Below, in pieces: positions 34,495-45,317 of a stretch of 64,000 nt of DNA (position 1 is its first letter; every line of letters starts with the position of its first letter). Both the position numbers and the translations under genes were made by a program. Under the pieces are notes generated by a model. It saw only the letters and a list, made by a program, of their open reading frames with translations, was not told where the DNA came from and did no database searches. Source of the DNA: Micrococcales bacterium (GTDB lineage Bacteria; Actinomycetota; Actinomycetes; S36-B12; UBA10799); assembly GCA_016703125.1 (NCBI GenBank), contig JADJCR010000004.1, positions 124,001 through 188,000 on the forward strand, in the 5' to 3' direction.

Positions 34495-35470
34495 CGTACA
34501 CCTCCTCCCAGAAATGGCAGGCGGATCGGTGTCCCGGCGCCACGTCGAGAGTGGGGGGCACCTCCTGCAGGCAGATGTCCTTCTTGTACGGACAGCGCGG
34601 ATTGAAGTTGCATCCCGGCGGCAGATTCATCAGTGACGGCGGCAACCCCTTGATCGCGTACAGTTCCTCGCCCTTGGTGTCGACCCGCGGCATGGACGCC
34701 AGCAGACCTTCGGTATAGGGGTGCGCGGGCTTGCCGTACAGGGTCATGACATCAGCGTCTTCGACGATCCGCCCCGCGTACATGACAGCGATCTTGTCCG
34801 CCACGCCGGCCACGACTCCGAGGTCGTGGGTGATGAGGATCATCCCCATGTTGCGTTCCCGCTGCAGTTCCTGCAGCAGTTCCATGATCTGCGCCTGGAC
34901 GGTCACATCGAGGGCAGTCGTGGGCTCGTCGGCGATGAGCACAGTGGGGTCCAGGCTGATCGCCATCGCGATCATGATGCGTTGCCGCATACCGCCGGAG
35001 AACTGGTGCGGGTAGTCCTTCACCCTCTCCCTGGCCGCGGGGATGCGGACCTGCTCCATCAGGTCGACCGCCCGCTGCATGCCCTCCTTCTTGGACATGC
35101 CGCGGTGGACCTGGAACATCTCGGAGATCTGGTCCCCCACCGTGAACACCGGGTTGAGCGCCGACAGCGAGTCCTGGAAGATCATCGCGATCTCCGCCCC
35201 GCGGATCTTCTGCCGCTCCTTCTCAGGCATCTGCAACAGGTCCCGGCCCTTGTACCGGATCTCACCGCCTGTGATGAAACCCGGCGGCATGTCGAGAATG
35301 CCCATGATCGTCTGGGCAGTGACCGACTTGCCCGAGCCGCTCTCGCCCAACACGGCGAGAGTTTCGCCGGCGTCGAGGGTGTAGTTCACACCGTTGATCG
35401 CCTTGGCCACGCCGTCACGCGTGCGGAACTCCACGTAGAGGTCGTCTACTTCCAACAAGTGGTCGCTCAT
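34469..35470 (-). CDS. oppD: Oligopeptide ABC transporter ATP-binding protein OppD
   Basis: A 333-residue ATPase: Walker A GESGSGKSV, signature SGGMRQR, Walker B LIADEPTTALD, switch THDLG, then the C-terminal Cys-rich extension (PPGCNFNPRC, CLQEV, SACHF). It forms the ATPase pair with OppF. The ATG lies four bases past the oppC stop within TGAGGACATG; a longer upstream frame is discarded. Confidence 0.92.
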   Translation of the reverse strand: MSDHLLEVDDLYVEFRTRDGVAKAINGVNYTLDAGETLAVLGESGSGKSVTAQTIMGILDMPPGFITGGEIRYKGRDLLQMPEKERQKIRGAEIAMIFQDSLSALNPVFTVGDQISEMFQVHRGMSKKEGMQRAVDLMEQVRIPAARERVKDYPHQFSGGMRQRIMIAMAISLDPTVLIADEPTTALDVTVQAQIMELLQELQRERNMGMILITHDLGVVAGVADKIAVMYAGRIVEDADVMTLYGKPAHPYTEGLLASMPRVDTKGEELYAIKGLPPSLMNLPPGCNFNPRCPYKKDICLQEVPPTLDVAPGHRSACHFWEEVYGDRADPAG

Positions 35471-35474
35471 GTCC

Positions 35475-36443
35475 TCACCGCAGCTTCGGGTCCAGGGCCT
35501 CACGCACGGCGTCGCCGAGCATGATGAAACTCAACACCGCGACCGAGAGGAAGAACGCCGGGAAGAAGAGCATGAAAGGCGCGACCCGGATGTAGGGCTG
35601 CGCATCGTTGATCATGGTGCCCCACGAGATGACCGGGGGTTGCAGCCCCAGTCCGAGGAACGACAGCGTGGCCTCCGCACCGATGTAGCCACCCAACGAG
35701 ATCGTTGCCAGCACGATCAATGGGGCCAACGAGTTGGGCACCACGTGCTTGCGGATGACGCGCCCGTTGCTGGCCCCCAGTGCCCGGGCAGCCACGACGA
35801 AGTCGGCGTCGCGCACCTGGATCACCGACGAACGCATGATGCGCGTCATCGAGGTCCAGCCGAGGATCCCCAGGGCCAGCACGACTTTGCCGACCTCACC
35901 GTAGAACGTGGTGTTGTCGCCGCTGGGGAACGAACTCAGAACGAGGATGCCACCGAGCAAGAGCGGTATCCCGAAGAAGATGTCAGTGATACGCGACAGG
36001 ACGGCGTCGACCCACCGGCCGAAGAACCCGGCGAGGACCCCGACCAGGGCCCCGAGCAGCATGCAGAAGGCGGTCGTGAACACGCCCACCAGGATCGAGG
36101 CTTTGGCGCCGTAGATCGTCCGGGTGTACACGTCACAGCCGTTGTTGTCGTAGCCGAACCACGCCTGTGACGACGGGGGCTGGCGCGAGAGGGTCAGATC
36201 GCAGGTGTACGGGTCCTTGCCGAACGTGAACAACTGCGGGATGAAGGTCATGATCAGGAAGATCACGATCAGGACCGCCGAGACGATGAAGATCTTGTTG
36301 GTCCGCAGCTCCCGCCAGGCGTCGCTCCAGAGCGAGCGACTCCTGTCCGGGCCCGGCTCGGGGGGCAGGTCCGCCCCCAGGTAGGTCCCCCTCTCGACGG
36401 TCTCCGGCGCCGCCGCGGCCATCGATGCGTTCGGGTCACTCAT
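35475..36443 (-). CDS. oppC: Oligopeptide ABC transporter permease OppC
   Basis: A 322-residue inner-membrane permease. A long hydrophilic N-tail leads to the first helix (about 50-70), an extracytoplasmic loop with DPYTCDLTL, and the binding-protein-dependent permease core; the EAA loop that contacts the ATPases is in VAARALGASNGRVIRKHVVP. It pairs with OppB. Its ATG lies within the last eight bases of oppB. Confidence 0.92.
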   Translation of the reverse strand: MSDPNASMAAAAPETVERGTYLGADLPPEPGPDRSRSLWSDAWRELRTNKIFIVSAVLIVIFLIMTFIPQLFTFGKDPYTCDLTLSRQPPSSQAWFGYDNNGCDVYTRTIYGAKASILVGVFTTAFCMLLGALVGVLAGFFGRWVDAVLSRITDIFFGIPLLLGGILVLSSFPSGDNTTFYGEVGKVVLALGILGWTSMTRIMRSSVIQVRDADFVVAARALGASNGRVIRKHVVPNSLAPLIVLATISLGGYIGAEATLSFLGLGLQPPVISWGTMINDAQPYIRVAPFMLFFPAFFLSVAVLSFIMLGDAVREALDPKLR

Positions 36444-37370
36444 AACGGATCCTCGGATCGATCGCGCCGTACAGGATGTCGACCAAGAGGTTCACCAGCA
36501 AGAACACGAGGACGAGGACGGTGACCACGCCGACCACGGTGGCTCCCTCTCGCGTGCGAATGGACAGGTACAGCAGCCCACCGATGCCGCGGATGTTGAA
36601 GATGCCCTCGGTCACGATGGCTCCGCCGAGCAGTGCACCGAAGTCGGCGCCAATGAAGGTGACCACCGGGATGAGCGAGTTGCGCACAGCGTGCCGTCCG
36701 ATGACCCGCTGCCGGGAGAGTCCTTTGGACGTCGCTGTGCGCACATAGTCGGCTCGGAGATTCTCCGTGAGGTTGCCGCGCATCAAACGGGCCACATAGG
36801 CCAACGACAGCGAAGCGAGCACGAATGCCGGCAGGATCAACTCGTACACCGTCGCATTGGGACCGACCGTCGGCGGGAACCAGCCCAGCTTGATCCCGAA
36901 GGTGAACTGGGCCAGGAAACCGATGACGAACACCGGGATCGAGATGACGATCAGGGTGGAGATCAGCACGAGGTTGTCCCAGAAGCCGCCGCGGTTGAGC
37001 GCGGCGAGAATGCCTGCACTGATACCGATGACGATCTCGATGATGATGGCGATGAGCGCCAAGCGGAACGTCACAGGGAACGCCAGGGCGAGGTCGCTCC
37101 AGACTGTGCGGCCGGAGAAGCTCTCTCCGAAGTTGCCCTGCAGGAGGTTGACCATGTACTTGCCGTACTGGACCAGTAGCGGGTCGTCGAGGTTGAACTT
37201 GTCGCGCATCTCCGCGACGTAGGCCGGGGGCAGGGTTTGTCACCGCACTTGCCGGCGAACGGATCGCCCGGCAGTGCCCACACCATCGCGTAGATCAAGA
37301 AGGTCGTACCGATGATCACCGGGATCATCTGCAGAAGGCGACGGATCGTGTAACGACCCACGGACACCAC
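36436..37370 (-). CDS. oppB: Oligopeptide ABC transporter permease OppB, frame broken
   Basis: Two frames encode one permease of about 310 residues. The N-terminus, YTIRRLLQMIPVIIGTTFLI then VWALPGDPFAGKCGD, breaks near residue 50, and the rest resumes as PPAYVAEMRDKFNLDDPLL with the EAA loop in TATSKGLSRQRVIGRHAV. One missing base in the G5 run at 37226-37230 explains the shift. oppC, oppD and oppF downstream are intact, which argues for a consensus error over a dead gene. Several GTG codons compete as the start (37370 to 37361). Confidence 0.85.
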
Positions 37371-37475
37371 CTTCCCCTGCGATCAATGACGATCGAACGA
37401 TACTCAGGGTCACTCGGGGATGCTCAGTCAACCCCCGGTTTGCGCGTGGCCGGCCGCGCCCGACACCCGGACACG

Positions 37476-37512
37476 ACTGTGCCCCACCGCCACTGGGACG
37501 GTGGGGCACAGT
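37476..37512 (-). terminator. Strong stem-loop between oppA and oppB
   Basis: A perfect 14-base inverted repeat, ACTGTGCCCCACCG (37476-37489) and its complement (37499-37512), with a 9-base loop. It lies 15 bases past the repaired oppA stop and before oppB. A partial terminator or 3' stabiliser here would keep the binding protein in excess over the permease genes. Confidence 0.75.
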
Positions 37513-37526
37513 TCGCCAGCTGCTTA

Positions 37527-39157
37527 CTAGGCGTTCTGGATGGTCGTCAGGACGACCCTGCCGAACGGGGAGAACTGCACGTTGGACACGTTCTCCGAGT
37601 AACCGGCGGTCAGCGCGTAGTACCACATGGGATGACTGGCATCTCCTGGGCGAGGATCTCCTCACCCTGCTGGAACAGCGCGATGCCTTCCTCGCCCGGG
37701 GTGGCCGAGGCCTGGTCCATCAAGTCGTCGAACTCCTTGGTCGACCAGTCGCCGTCGTTGGACGAGGCGCCTGTCTTGTACAGCGGGACCAGGAAGTTCT
37801 CGATGGACGGGTAGTCCATCTGCCAACCGGTGCGGAAGATGCCGGTCATCTGCTTGTTCACGACCTCGTCACGGAAGGTGGCGAAGTCCGCGGTCGGCTT
37901 GCCGACACACTCGACGCCCAGCGCGTTCTTGATGCTCACGCATGTGGCGTCCACCCACTCCTTGTGGCCACCGTCGGCGTTGTAGGCCAGCGTCAGCTTG
38001 CCGTCGAAGCCGCCGGCCTGGTCCAGCATCTCCTTGGCCCTGGTCGGGTCGAAGTTGCACCACTCGCCACACACGCCGGCCTTGTAGCCGTTGACCACCG
38101 GGGAACTCCAGTCGGTGGCCGGCTCACGCGTGCCGTCGAACACGTTGTTGATGATCGTCTGACGGTCGATCGCCAGCGAGATGGCCTTGCGCAGGTCGGC
38201 GTTCTCGAACCGCTTGTCGTAGAACGGGAAGCTGCCGGTCTGGATGGCACCGAACGGCTGCACGATGGCGCGGTCACCAAGAATCTGCTTGTACTGCCCG
38301 CCCGCCAGGCCGGATGCCGGGATGGCGTCCAGCACGTCGAGGTTACCTGCCTGCAGGTCGGCCCAGGCCGCGTCGAGGTCCTGGTACAGCTTGAACTCGG
38401 CGCCTGCGATGCTCGGCTTCGGGTCGCCCGGGTAGTCCGGCCAAGCCTTGATCTTGATGGAGACCTTCGGGTCCCAGCTCTCGAACTGGAACGGGCCGTT
38501 GCCCACCGGGTTCTTGCCGAACGCCTCGGGGTCGTCGAAGAAGGCCTGCGGCATCGGCGAGAAGCCCGAGTACCCGACCATGACCGGGAACTGCGAGTTC
38601 GGCCGGCTCAGTTTCACCGTGAACTCGGTATCGCTGACGACCTTCAGACCCGACATTTCCTTGGTCTCGGGCTTGCCGACCGGGTTGCCCTCCTCGTCGA
38701 ACTCACCCTGCACATCCGCGAAGCCCTCGATCGGCTCGAAGAAGTAGGAGTTCAGCGCCGCGTTGGGGCCATAGGACGCCCAGTTCCAGGCGTCCACGAA
38801 ACTCGCTGCCGTTACGGGGGTGCCGTCCTGGAACTTCCAGTCGTCGCGGATCTGGATGTTCCAGTTGATCTGGTCATCGGAGGTGATGGAGGTGGCCACG
38901 GCGTTCTCCGGCGCGGCGGTCTCCTGGTTGTAGGTCACCAGACCGGTGAACAGGTTGTCGATGATGTTGCCGCCACCGGTCTCGTTGGTGTTGGCCGGCA
39001 CCAGTGGGTTCTGCGGCTCGGAGCCGTTGACGGTCACGTAGGCACCGCTGCCGCCGTCCCCGCCGCCACTGTCCGACGACCCGCCACAGGCGGCCAGGGT
39101 CAGCGCGAGAACGCTGGCCCCGATCACCGCCGGGGCGGCCTTTCTGAGTCCACGCAT
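37527..39157 (-). CDS. oppA: Oligopeptide-binding lipoprotein OppA, frame broken near the end
   Basis: A binding lipoprotein of about 543 residues that delivers peptides to OppBC. The signal ends in a lipobox at Cys24 (LALTLAACGG), followed by a Gly/Ser linker and the SBP_bac_5 fold (VGNGPFQFESWDP, LRKAISLAIDRQTI). The open frame stops early at 37610. If one base is restored at GGG 37629-37631, the frame continues as PMWYYALTAGYSENV to a TAG at 37527-37529, a natural C-terminus, so I annotate to there. Leads the opp operon. Confidence 0.85.
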
Positions 39158-39437
39158 GGACTATCCCTTCTATGAGTGCCCATATCTGTCAGGCACATTG
39201 TGTTCGGATTCCGTGAAGAATCCCAGCATCCCCGCCGCAGAGGGTGGCGTCGTGCCGCGATCTGTGGGATGGAGGATACGGATTTTCTCCCCCATTGTGC
39301 CAATGCGTATACCCGCAGGACCCCCGCGGGTCACAGAATCGTTACCGAATCCGGCTTCCCGCGCCTGGAACGGAACGCGAGGGCTGCCGGGCTCGTCCCA
39401 CTGTTCATGGCACAGTTGTGCCGGAGGAGGTGCGAAA
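39158..39437. other. 280-base divergent promoter region, oppA / phosphodiesterase
   Basis: No gene is visible. It must carry the promoters for oppA (leftward) and the phosphodiesterase (rightward). It is less GC-rich than its surroundings near 39180-39240. I see no clear operator. Confidence 0.5.
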
Positions 39438-40806
39438 GTGCGAAGTCGTACGGCGGCGGCATTGGTGTGTTTCGCCCTGCTCGCGGGCTCCGCCCCGGTC
39501 GTCAGCGCGCTCGAGGGCCGTCCGGGATCCGGGATGCTGGTGATCGGCCACCGCGGCGCTCCGGTGTACACCACCGAGAGCAGCGCGGCCTCCTACGAGA
39601 TCGCCAGCAACCTGCGCGCGGACCTCCTCGAGGGCGACATCGTGATGAGTCGCGACGGTCAACTTCTCATCTGCCACGATCTGGACCTCAGCCGAGTCAC
39701 GGACGTCGCCGCGAAGTTCCCCGGCCGTGGCGCGATCCGCAACTTCAACGGCGTGGACTACTTCGGCTTCTGGGTGGACGACTTCACCTGGGCGGAACTG
39801 AGCACGCTGGCCAAGCCCAACGGGCAGGGTCTGCTCACCCTCGATGCGCTCATCGCCCTGGCTCAGAGCCGCGGCGTCTCGCTGTACATGGAAATCAAGG
39901 AGTCGGAGTACTTCGCCGCCCCACAGCCGACCCGCGCCAACCCCTGGACATCACCGGCGCGCTGATCTCCGTCCTCAACGCCACCGGCGAGGCCGGGCGG
40001 CAGCCCCCTTCTGGGTGCAGTCCGACAACGCCGACGACCTCCTCCGCATCAAACAGGCCACCGGCAACCGGACGGTCTTCCTCACCCGCAACGTCGGCCC
40101 GGACGATGTGGGCCTGTTCCCGCAGTTCCGCCAGTTCGCCGACGTGCTGGGGGTGCCGACCACGCGCGCCCGGCGTTCCCTGGTGCAACAGGCGCATGCC
40201 GCCGACCTGGGGATCCACGTCTGGACATTGCGCGGAAGCCGGGACGCGTACCGCAAGGCGGCTGCGATCGGGGCAGACGGCGTGATCACCGACTTCCCCG
40301 ACCTGGGCGTGGATGTGCGCGCGCGCCAGCGCGGCGGCGACCGGCCGGCCGGTCTGACCAGCCGGGTCGAGAACGGCAACGCGGTGGCCTCGTGGAGCGC
40401 GGTCGCCGGTTCCTGGTACGCGGTCACGTTCGATTTCGGCGACCCACTGGAGGCGCCCACCCTCTGGACCCAGGGCGGCTCGGCGTCCTACCCCATGGCC
40501 GACGCGAAGAGCGTCGACGTCACAGTCGCCCGTTACGACGGGACACGACTTGGTGGCGACGCCTTCACCCGTGCCTACCTCGCGCCCCCCGACTACCGGC
40601 AGCCACGGGTGAAGACCCGGGTGCGCAATGTCAAGGCTGTTGTCTCCAGCGATGCCAAGACCCGCATCACCGGGGTGATGGAACGCCTGCGCGGCAGCAA
40701 GTGGGTCCCCCTGCGCAACGGCGCGGGGTGGCTGCGCGGCCGCGGGGAGGACGTCGGCGACCTGCGCCGCAACTTCCGTGCCGACAAGCACGGCGCGTTC
40801 TCCTGA
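39438..40806 (+). CDS. Secreted glycerophosphodiester phosphodiesterase, frame broken twice
   Basis: About 456 residues after repair. Signal peptide (1-25), then a GDPD TIM barrel with IGHRGAP (His-Arg), the metal residues in EGDIVMSRDG and the His in ICHDLDL, and the later GADGVITDFPD. It hydrolyses glycerophosphodiesters outside the membrane. A further 150-residue C-terminal beta-rich, Arg-rich domain (from about LTSRVENGNAVASW) is unknown to me. The frame shifts at C4 39941-39944 and again at C5 40004-40008; one extra C at each restores a continuous protein. GTG 39438 has GGAGGAGG seven bases upstream. Confidence 0.8.
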
Positions 40807-40858
40807 CCGTCCGGGTCCGCAAGGACATCTTGGACGGTACGTGCCGGAGCGCTCGTGG

Positions 40859-41002
40859 ATGGCTGGCGTGACCGCCACGAAACGGCTGAAGCCCTCGAGT
40901 TCGGAGTGGGTGCGCAGCCAGGAGGGCCCGCCGCCGGAGCCGGCCAAGAAACGCGGGACCCAGAGCCTTCCCGGACCCGACGTCAAGGTCCGGGTGAACT
41001 GA
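40859..41002 (+). CDS. Possible small Lys/Pro-rich ORF
   Basis: A 47-codon frame starting ATG behind GGAG (nine bases upstream) and ending five bases before the methyltransferase GTG. The product is basic and Pro-rich, with no recognised domain. It could instead be the N-terminal part of the methyltransferase if one base is missing near 41000, as is frequent in this region. Low confidence as a separate gene. Confidence 0.25.
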   Translation: MAGVTATKRLKPSSSEWVRSQEGPPPEPAKKRGTQSLPGPDVKVRVN

Positions 41003-41007
41003 CCCCG

Positions 41008-41996
41008 GTGGGTGATCCGACTCCTGCGCCCGGTCTGGGCGGCCTGGCCAGCCGAGTGATCGACGAGTACCAACTCCGCCGGATCGCCGTGGTCACCTCG
41101 CACACCACCGGCAACCCCGCGCTGGGCACCCTCGATCTGTCGGCCACGGAACTCGCACTGGTCGTCCAGACACCGGCCCCGGTGCCGGGTATGCCGACCG
41201 GTCCCACATCCCTGGCACTGGCCGAATTTCGGCCGTGGCACGGGCGCGTCGACCTGGTGATCCTCGACCCCTTCCACACCTACGATGCCTCCGTCGATGG
41301 CATCCTGTCCGCCGCCTCCCTCGTGCGTCCCGGCGGACTGCTGCTGGTCCACGACTGCCTGCCGCCCCCCGAGCTGATCTCACCCGAGTTCATGCCCGGT
41401 AGCTGGTGCGGAGTGACCTTCGCCGCCTTCCGCGACCTGTGTGCCGGCAACGGTCTCGCCTGGTTCACGGTGTCCAACGACTTCGGGATCGGCGCGGCGC
41501 GGGTGCCTGCCGGGGGGATCACGGCGGTGCCGGTGGACGACGCCTGGACGGCCGACAATCACCCTGAGTACCTACGCCGGTACCTGGATGACCCGTACGC
41601 CATGATGCGCGCGGTGGCTGCACACGACGCCATGGCCGCCATCGACGCGCTGATGCGCGATCAGTCGGTGGACCCTCTCCTGCAGGGGTTCGCCGGCTGG
41701 GACCCGGCGCTCGTGGACATCTTCGACAGCGCGGACCGGACCGCTGCGGGTGGCGAGACACCGCACACGAGAACGAGCAACTGCGGCAGGAGGCTCAGCG
41801 CCTCGCGGACCTGGACGCCGAACAGCGGCGGGACACCGCCCGCGAGATGGAGCAGCTGCGCCAGCAGGTTCAGCACCTCACGGACCTGAACGCCGACCAG
41901 CAGGCCATGCTCATCGAGACGAGCCGGCCCACCTGGCAGGCCCGCGCCATGGTCAAGAGTGTGCCGCGCGCGGTCCGGCGCCGGCTGCGGTGCTGA
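41008..41996 (+). CDS. Methyltransferase-like protein with C-terminal coiled coil, frame broken
   Basis: About 329 residues after repair. A Rossmann-type half with VDLVILDPFHTYDASVDG, LVRPGGLLLVHDC and a following CGVTFAAFRDL resembles class I SAM methyltransferases of the glycan-cluster kind, although a clear glycine-rich motif I is not seen. Near 41755-41766 the frame shifts; in the -1 frame a heptad coiled coil follows (ENEQLRQEAQRLADLD, REMEQLRQQVQHLTDLN) and a basic tail RAVRRRLRC ends at TGA 41994-41996. One missing base joins the two. The start at GTG 41008 is a guess; GTG 40855 is in frame. Confidence 0.55.
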
Positions 41997-42006
41997 TCGG
42001 CCGGCC

Positions 42007-44159
42007 TCAGCCCAGGATCTGGGAGTACGGCACGGCACGGTCGCGGCCCTGCTCCCCGCCGCATACAGTGCCATGTCGGCTTTGGCCACGACGGCATCCG
42101 GGCTGTCTCCGGGATCGGCCAGGGCCGCCCCGATGCTCAGAGTCGGGGTGAGCGTGACACCGTCGGCGGTGAAGGGCTCGCTGACGGTGGCCCGGATCTT
42201 CTGCGCGACGGCGAACAGGGCGTCCTCGTCCCGGATCTGCGTCAGCAGGACCACGAACTCGTCGCCGCCGATGCGCCCGACGGTGTCCGAATCCCGCACG
42301 GCGGCCTCCATCCGGCGGGCGACCTCCACAAGCAGCGCATCACCGACCGCGTGCCCGTGCACGTCGTTGACCTTCTTGAACCGGTCGAGGTCGCAGTACA
42401 GGACCCCGAGACACGAGCCCGTTCGCGGCGGATGGGAAGCACGGACTGCAACTGGTCGAGCACCGCGCGCCGGTTCTTGAGGTTCGTCAGGGGTCGTGCA
42501 GGGCCATGAGTTCCAGCGCCGCATGGGCCTGCTGGGTCTCGCTGACATCCATGAACTGGGCCACGAAGGACGGATCTCGCCGTCCTCGTCCCGGACCGAT
42601 GCCAACGCGTTCTGCACCCACAGCGCCTCACCGTCGGAGTCCATCAGTCGCTTCTCGCGGGTCACCGATCCTGCCTGCCGGCCGTGCAGCCAGTTCCACA
42701 TCTCGAGGTCGATGCGCCGGTCCTCGGGATGTGTCAGGGACGTGATGCGATTGCCCATCAGGGACTGTTCGCTGCGCCGCAACATGCGGCTCAATGCGGC
42801 GTTGACCTGGACGATGTACCCGTCGCGGTTGATGATCGCCACCCCGATCGGGGTTGCGCGCATGGCGGCGCGGAACCGCTCCTCGCTGTTCTGCAGGGCG
42901 ATCCGCGCCCGGACCCGGGCATCCACGTCGCGCAGGCGCACCACGCGGACCAGATTCCCGTGCGGATCGCGCACCGAACTGGCCGTGGCGTCCACCCAGA
43001 TCAGCCGGCCACCCCGTCGCCGCACCCGGAACTGCCCGCCGGTGGCGCTGCCGTCTGACGCACTCGAGGCCAGGGCGTCGGCGACGTTGCCCCAGTCGCC
43101 GTGCGGGATGAAGTCGCTGATGGACCGCCCGACCACCTCGTCGCGGTTCCACCCGAAGGTGTCAGCCACGGAGGGCGAAGCCCACTCCAGCCGACCGTCC
43201 CGGGACACCTGCAGCACCACGGCGGAGGTGTGCTCGGCAAGCATGCGATACCGCCTCACGGGACTCTGCCAGATCATCGCGACTGCGCACCAACTCCGTC
43301 AGATCGACGATGGTGTTGATGAGGAACAGCACCCGACCTGTCTCGTCGCGCACCCCCGCCACTGCCATGTCACCCCAGACCTCCTGCCCCTTCGGCCGGG
43401 TGAACCGCCGGAGCAGCCGGTAGGAGTCGCGCTTGCCGTCGAGAAGCTCCTGCAGGAGGGCCACGTCCTTCTCGAAGTCGTCGGGGTGGGTCAGGTCCTG
43501 CCACTTCGTCGTTCGTAGCTCCTGCTCGCTGCGGCCGAGGAACCTGCCATCGCGGGGTTGACCTGCAAGAACGTGCCGTGGATGCTCACGATGTTCATGG
43601 CCACCGGGGCGGTCATCATGGCCACGCGCAGGCTCTCCTGGCTGCGCCGCAACTCGGCCAGCGCATGCCGGGCGTCGGTGAGGTCGCGCCAGGTCAACGC
43701 CACACCGTCGGCGATCGGGACGACACTGACGTCGAAGAGGCGCACGTGCGCGGTCACGATGCTGGTCAAGTGCTCACCGGCATGCAACCGGGGCTTGCGG
43801 GTGGCGACCACTTCAGCGGCCCAGCCCCTCGCGATCTCGGCGGTGTCGGGGGTGAACACCTCAGCCATCCGGCGTCCTAGGAGGTCCTCCCGCCCGCGGG
43901 ACAGGTACTCGGTGGCCCGGTCGTTGCAGTCGACGAGGATGAAGTCGTCGATGACCCCGTCGTCACCACGAAGGGCGCGGATCACGATCAGCGGATCGAG
44001 CGCGGCGTTGACCACCGCCCGGAGGAGTTCGCGATCGTCAACGGCCTGTGAGACGCCGCCGGCCTGGTCGTACACCCGGGTCGTCTCGGTGTTCATGTAG
44101 TCGTGGTCGGCACGACCGCCCCGACTCTTGATCATCTTGTGTCCGCCGGGGTCCCCCAT
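42007..44159 (-). CDS. Multi-PAS diguanylate cyclase, frame broken six times
   Basis: About 717 residues once repaired. Three to four PAS domains (for example DALVNAALDPLIV-like start, NIVSIHGTFLQVNPAM, AIINRDGYIVQVNAALSRM) precede a GGDEF domain with LYCDLDRFKKVND, GRIGGDEFVVLL and the inhibitory I-site RxxD (RDSD) five residues ahead of it, so c-di-GMP synthesis with product feedback is predicted. Breaks lie near 43543-43549, 43260-43262 (one extra base), 42564-42572, 42490-42493, 42416-42420 and 42054-42057. The repaired end is PYSQILG with TGA at 42007. It is 12 bases downstream of ychF. ATG 44096 is an alternative start. Confidence 0.75.
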
Positions 44160-44171
44160 CCGGACGCAGGA

Positions 44172-45262
44172 CTACCGCTTCCCGCCGGCGGCCAGCCCGC
44201 TGCGGAACTCCACCACGTCACCGTCGGCCATGACGTAGTCCTTGCCCTCGATGCGCACCTTCCCGTGGGCCTTGGCCTCCTGCATCGACCCGGCAGCCAC
44301 GAGTTCCTCGAACGAGATGACCTCGGCCTTGATGAACCCCTTCTGGAAGTCGGTGTGGATCACCCCGGCCGCCTCCGGCGCGGTGTCGCCGGCGTGGATC
44401 GTCCATGCCCGGGCCTCCTTGGGTCCTGCGGTGAGGAACGTCTGCAGCCCGAGCGTCGCGAACCCGACCCGGGCCAGTGCCTGTATGCCGGACTCCAGCT
44501 GTCCGATGGACTGCAGGAGGTCGAGCGCCTCGGCCTCGGGCAGTTCACTGAGGTCCGCCTCCACCTGCGCGTCGAGGAAAACCGCCTCGGCGGGCGCGAC
44601 GAGTTCGGTCATCCTGGTGCGGAACCCTTCGTCGCCGAGTTCCTCCTCGTCGCAGTTGATGACGTAGAGGAACGGCTTGTTCGTCAGCAGGAACAACTCC
44701 CGCAAGGGTTCCGGATCCACCCCGGCGGAGAACAGGGTGTGGCCCTCCTCGAGGAGGGACTGCGCCTGCTGCGCCGCGGCCACCACGGCTGCCCGGTCCT
44801 TGTTCATCCGGGCCTCCTTCTCCAGGCGCGGAAGAGCCTTCTCGAGGGTCTGCAGGTCGGCCAGGATCAGTTCGGTGTTGATGGTCTCCATGTCTTCGGC
44901 CGGCGACACCCGCCCTTCGACATGCACCACGTCCGGATCGTGGAACGCGCGCAGCACCTGACAGATCGCGTCGGACTCCCGGATGTGTGACAGGAACTTG
45001 TTGCCCAGTCCCTGCCCCTCACTGGCGCCGCGGACGATCCCGGCGATGTCGACGAACTGCACCGTGGCCGGGACGATCTTCGTGGAGCCGAACACGACGG
45101 CGAGCTTCTGCAGGCGGGGTCGGGGACGCCCACGACGCCGACGTTGGGCTCGATGGTCGCGAACGGGTAGTTGGCCGCCAGCGCGCCGGCCTTGGTCAAG
45201 GCGTTGAACAAGGTGGACTTGCCCACGTTGGGCAGGCCGACGATTCCGATGGTCAGGGACAC
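44172..45262 (-). CDS. ychF: Redox-regulated ATPase YchF (OBG family), frame broken
   Basis: A 363-residue repaired length, the exact family size. GVGLPNVGKST-type P-loop is read as VGLPNVGKSTLFNAL, with G3 in VDIAGIVRGASEGQGLGN and the ATP-specific NKPFLYVINCDEEE-like segment, then the TGS domain ending with YVMADGDVVEFR. The first 40 residues are in one frame and the rest in another; one missing base in GGGG 45116-45119 joins VGVPDP to RLQKLAVVF. As YchF is nearly universal, an error in the consensus is the likely cause. Confidence 0.9.
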
Positions 45263-45268
45263 CACTGA

Positions 45269-45274
45269 AGTGTA
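45269..45274 (-). promoter_or_regulatory. Leaderless -10 box, ychF
   Basis: TACACT on the minus strand, 6 bases before the GTG at 45262. Confidence 0.5.
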
Positions 45275-45317
45275 GAGAGCCAACACGCATGTCACACCCA
45301 TCGGGCAGGGTGCGACC

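Noticed and set aside
37610..37631. Programmed frameshift or natural early stop in oppA
   Set aside because: No slippery motif or structure fits, and twelve similar breaks surround it; a missing base in a G run is simpler.
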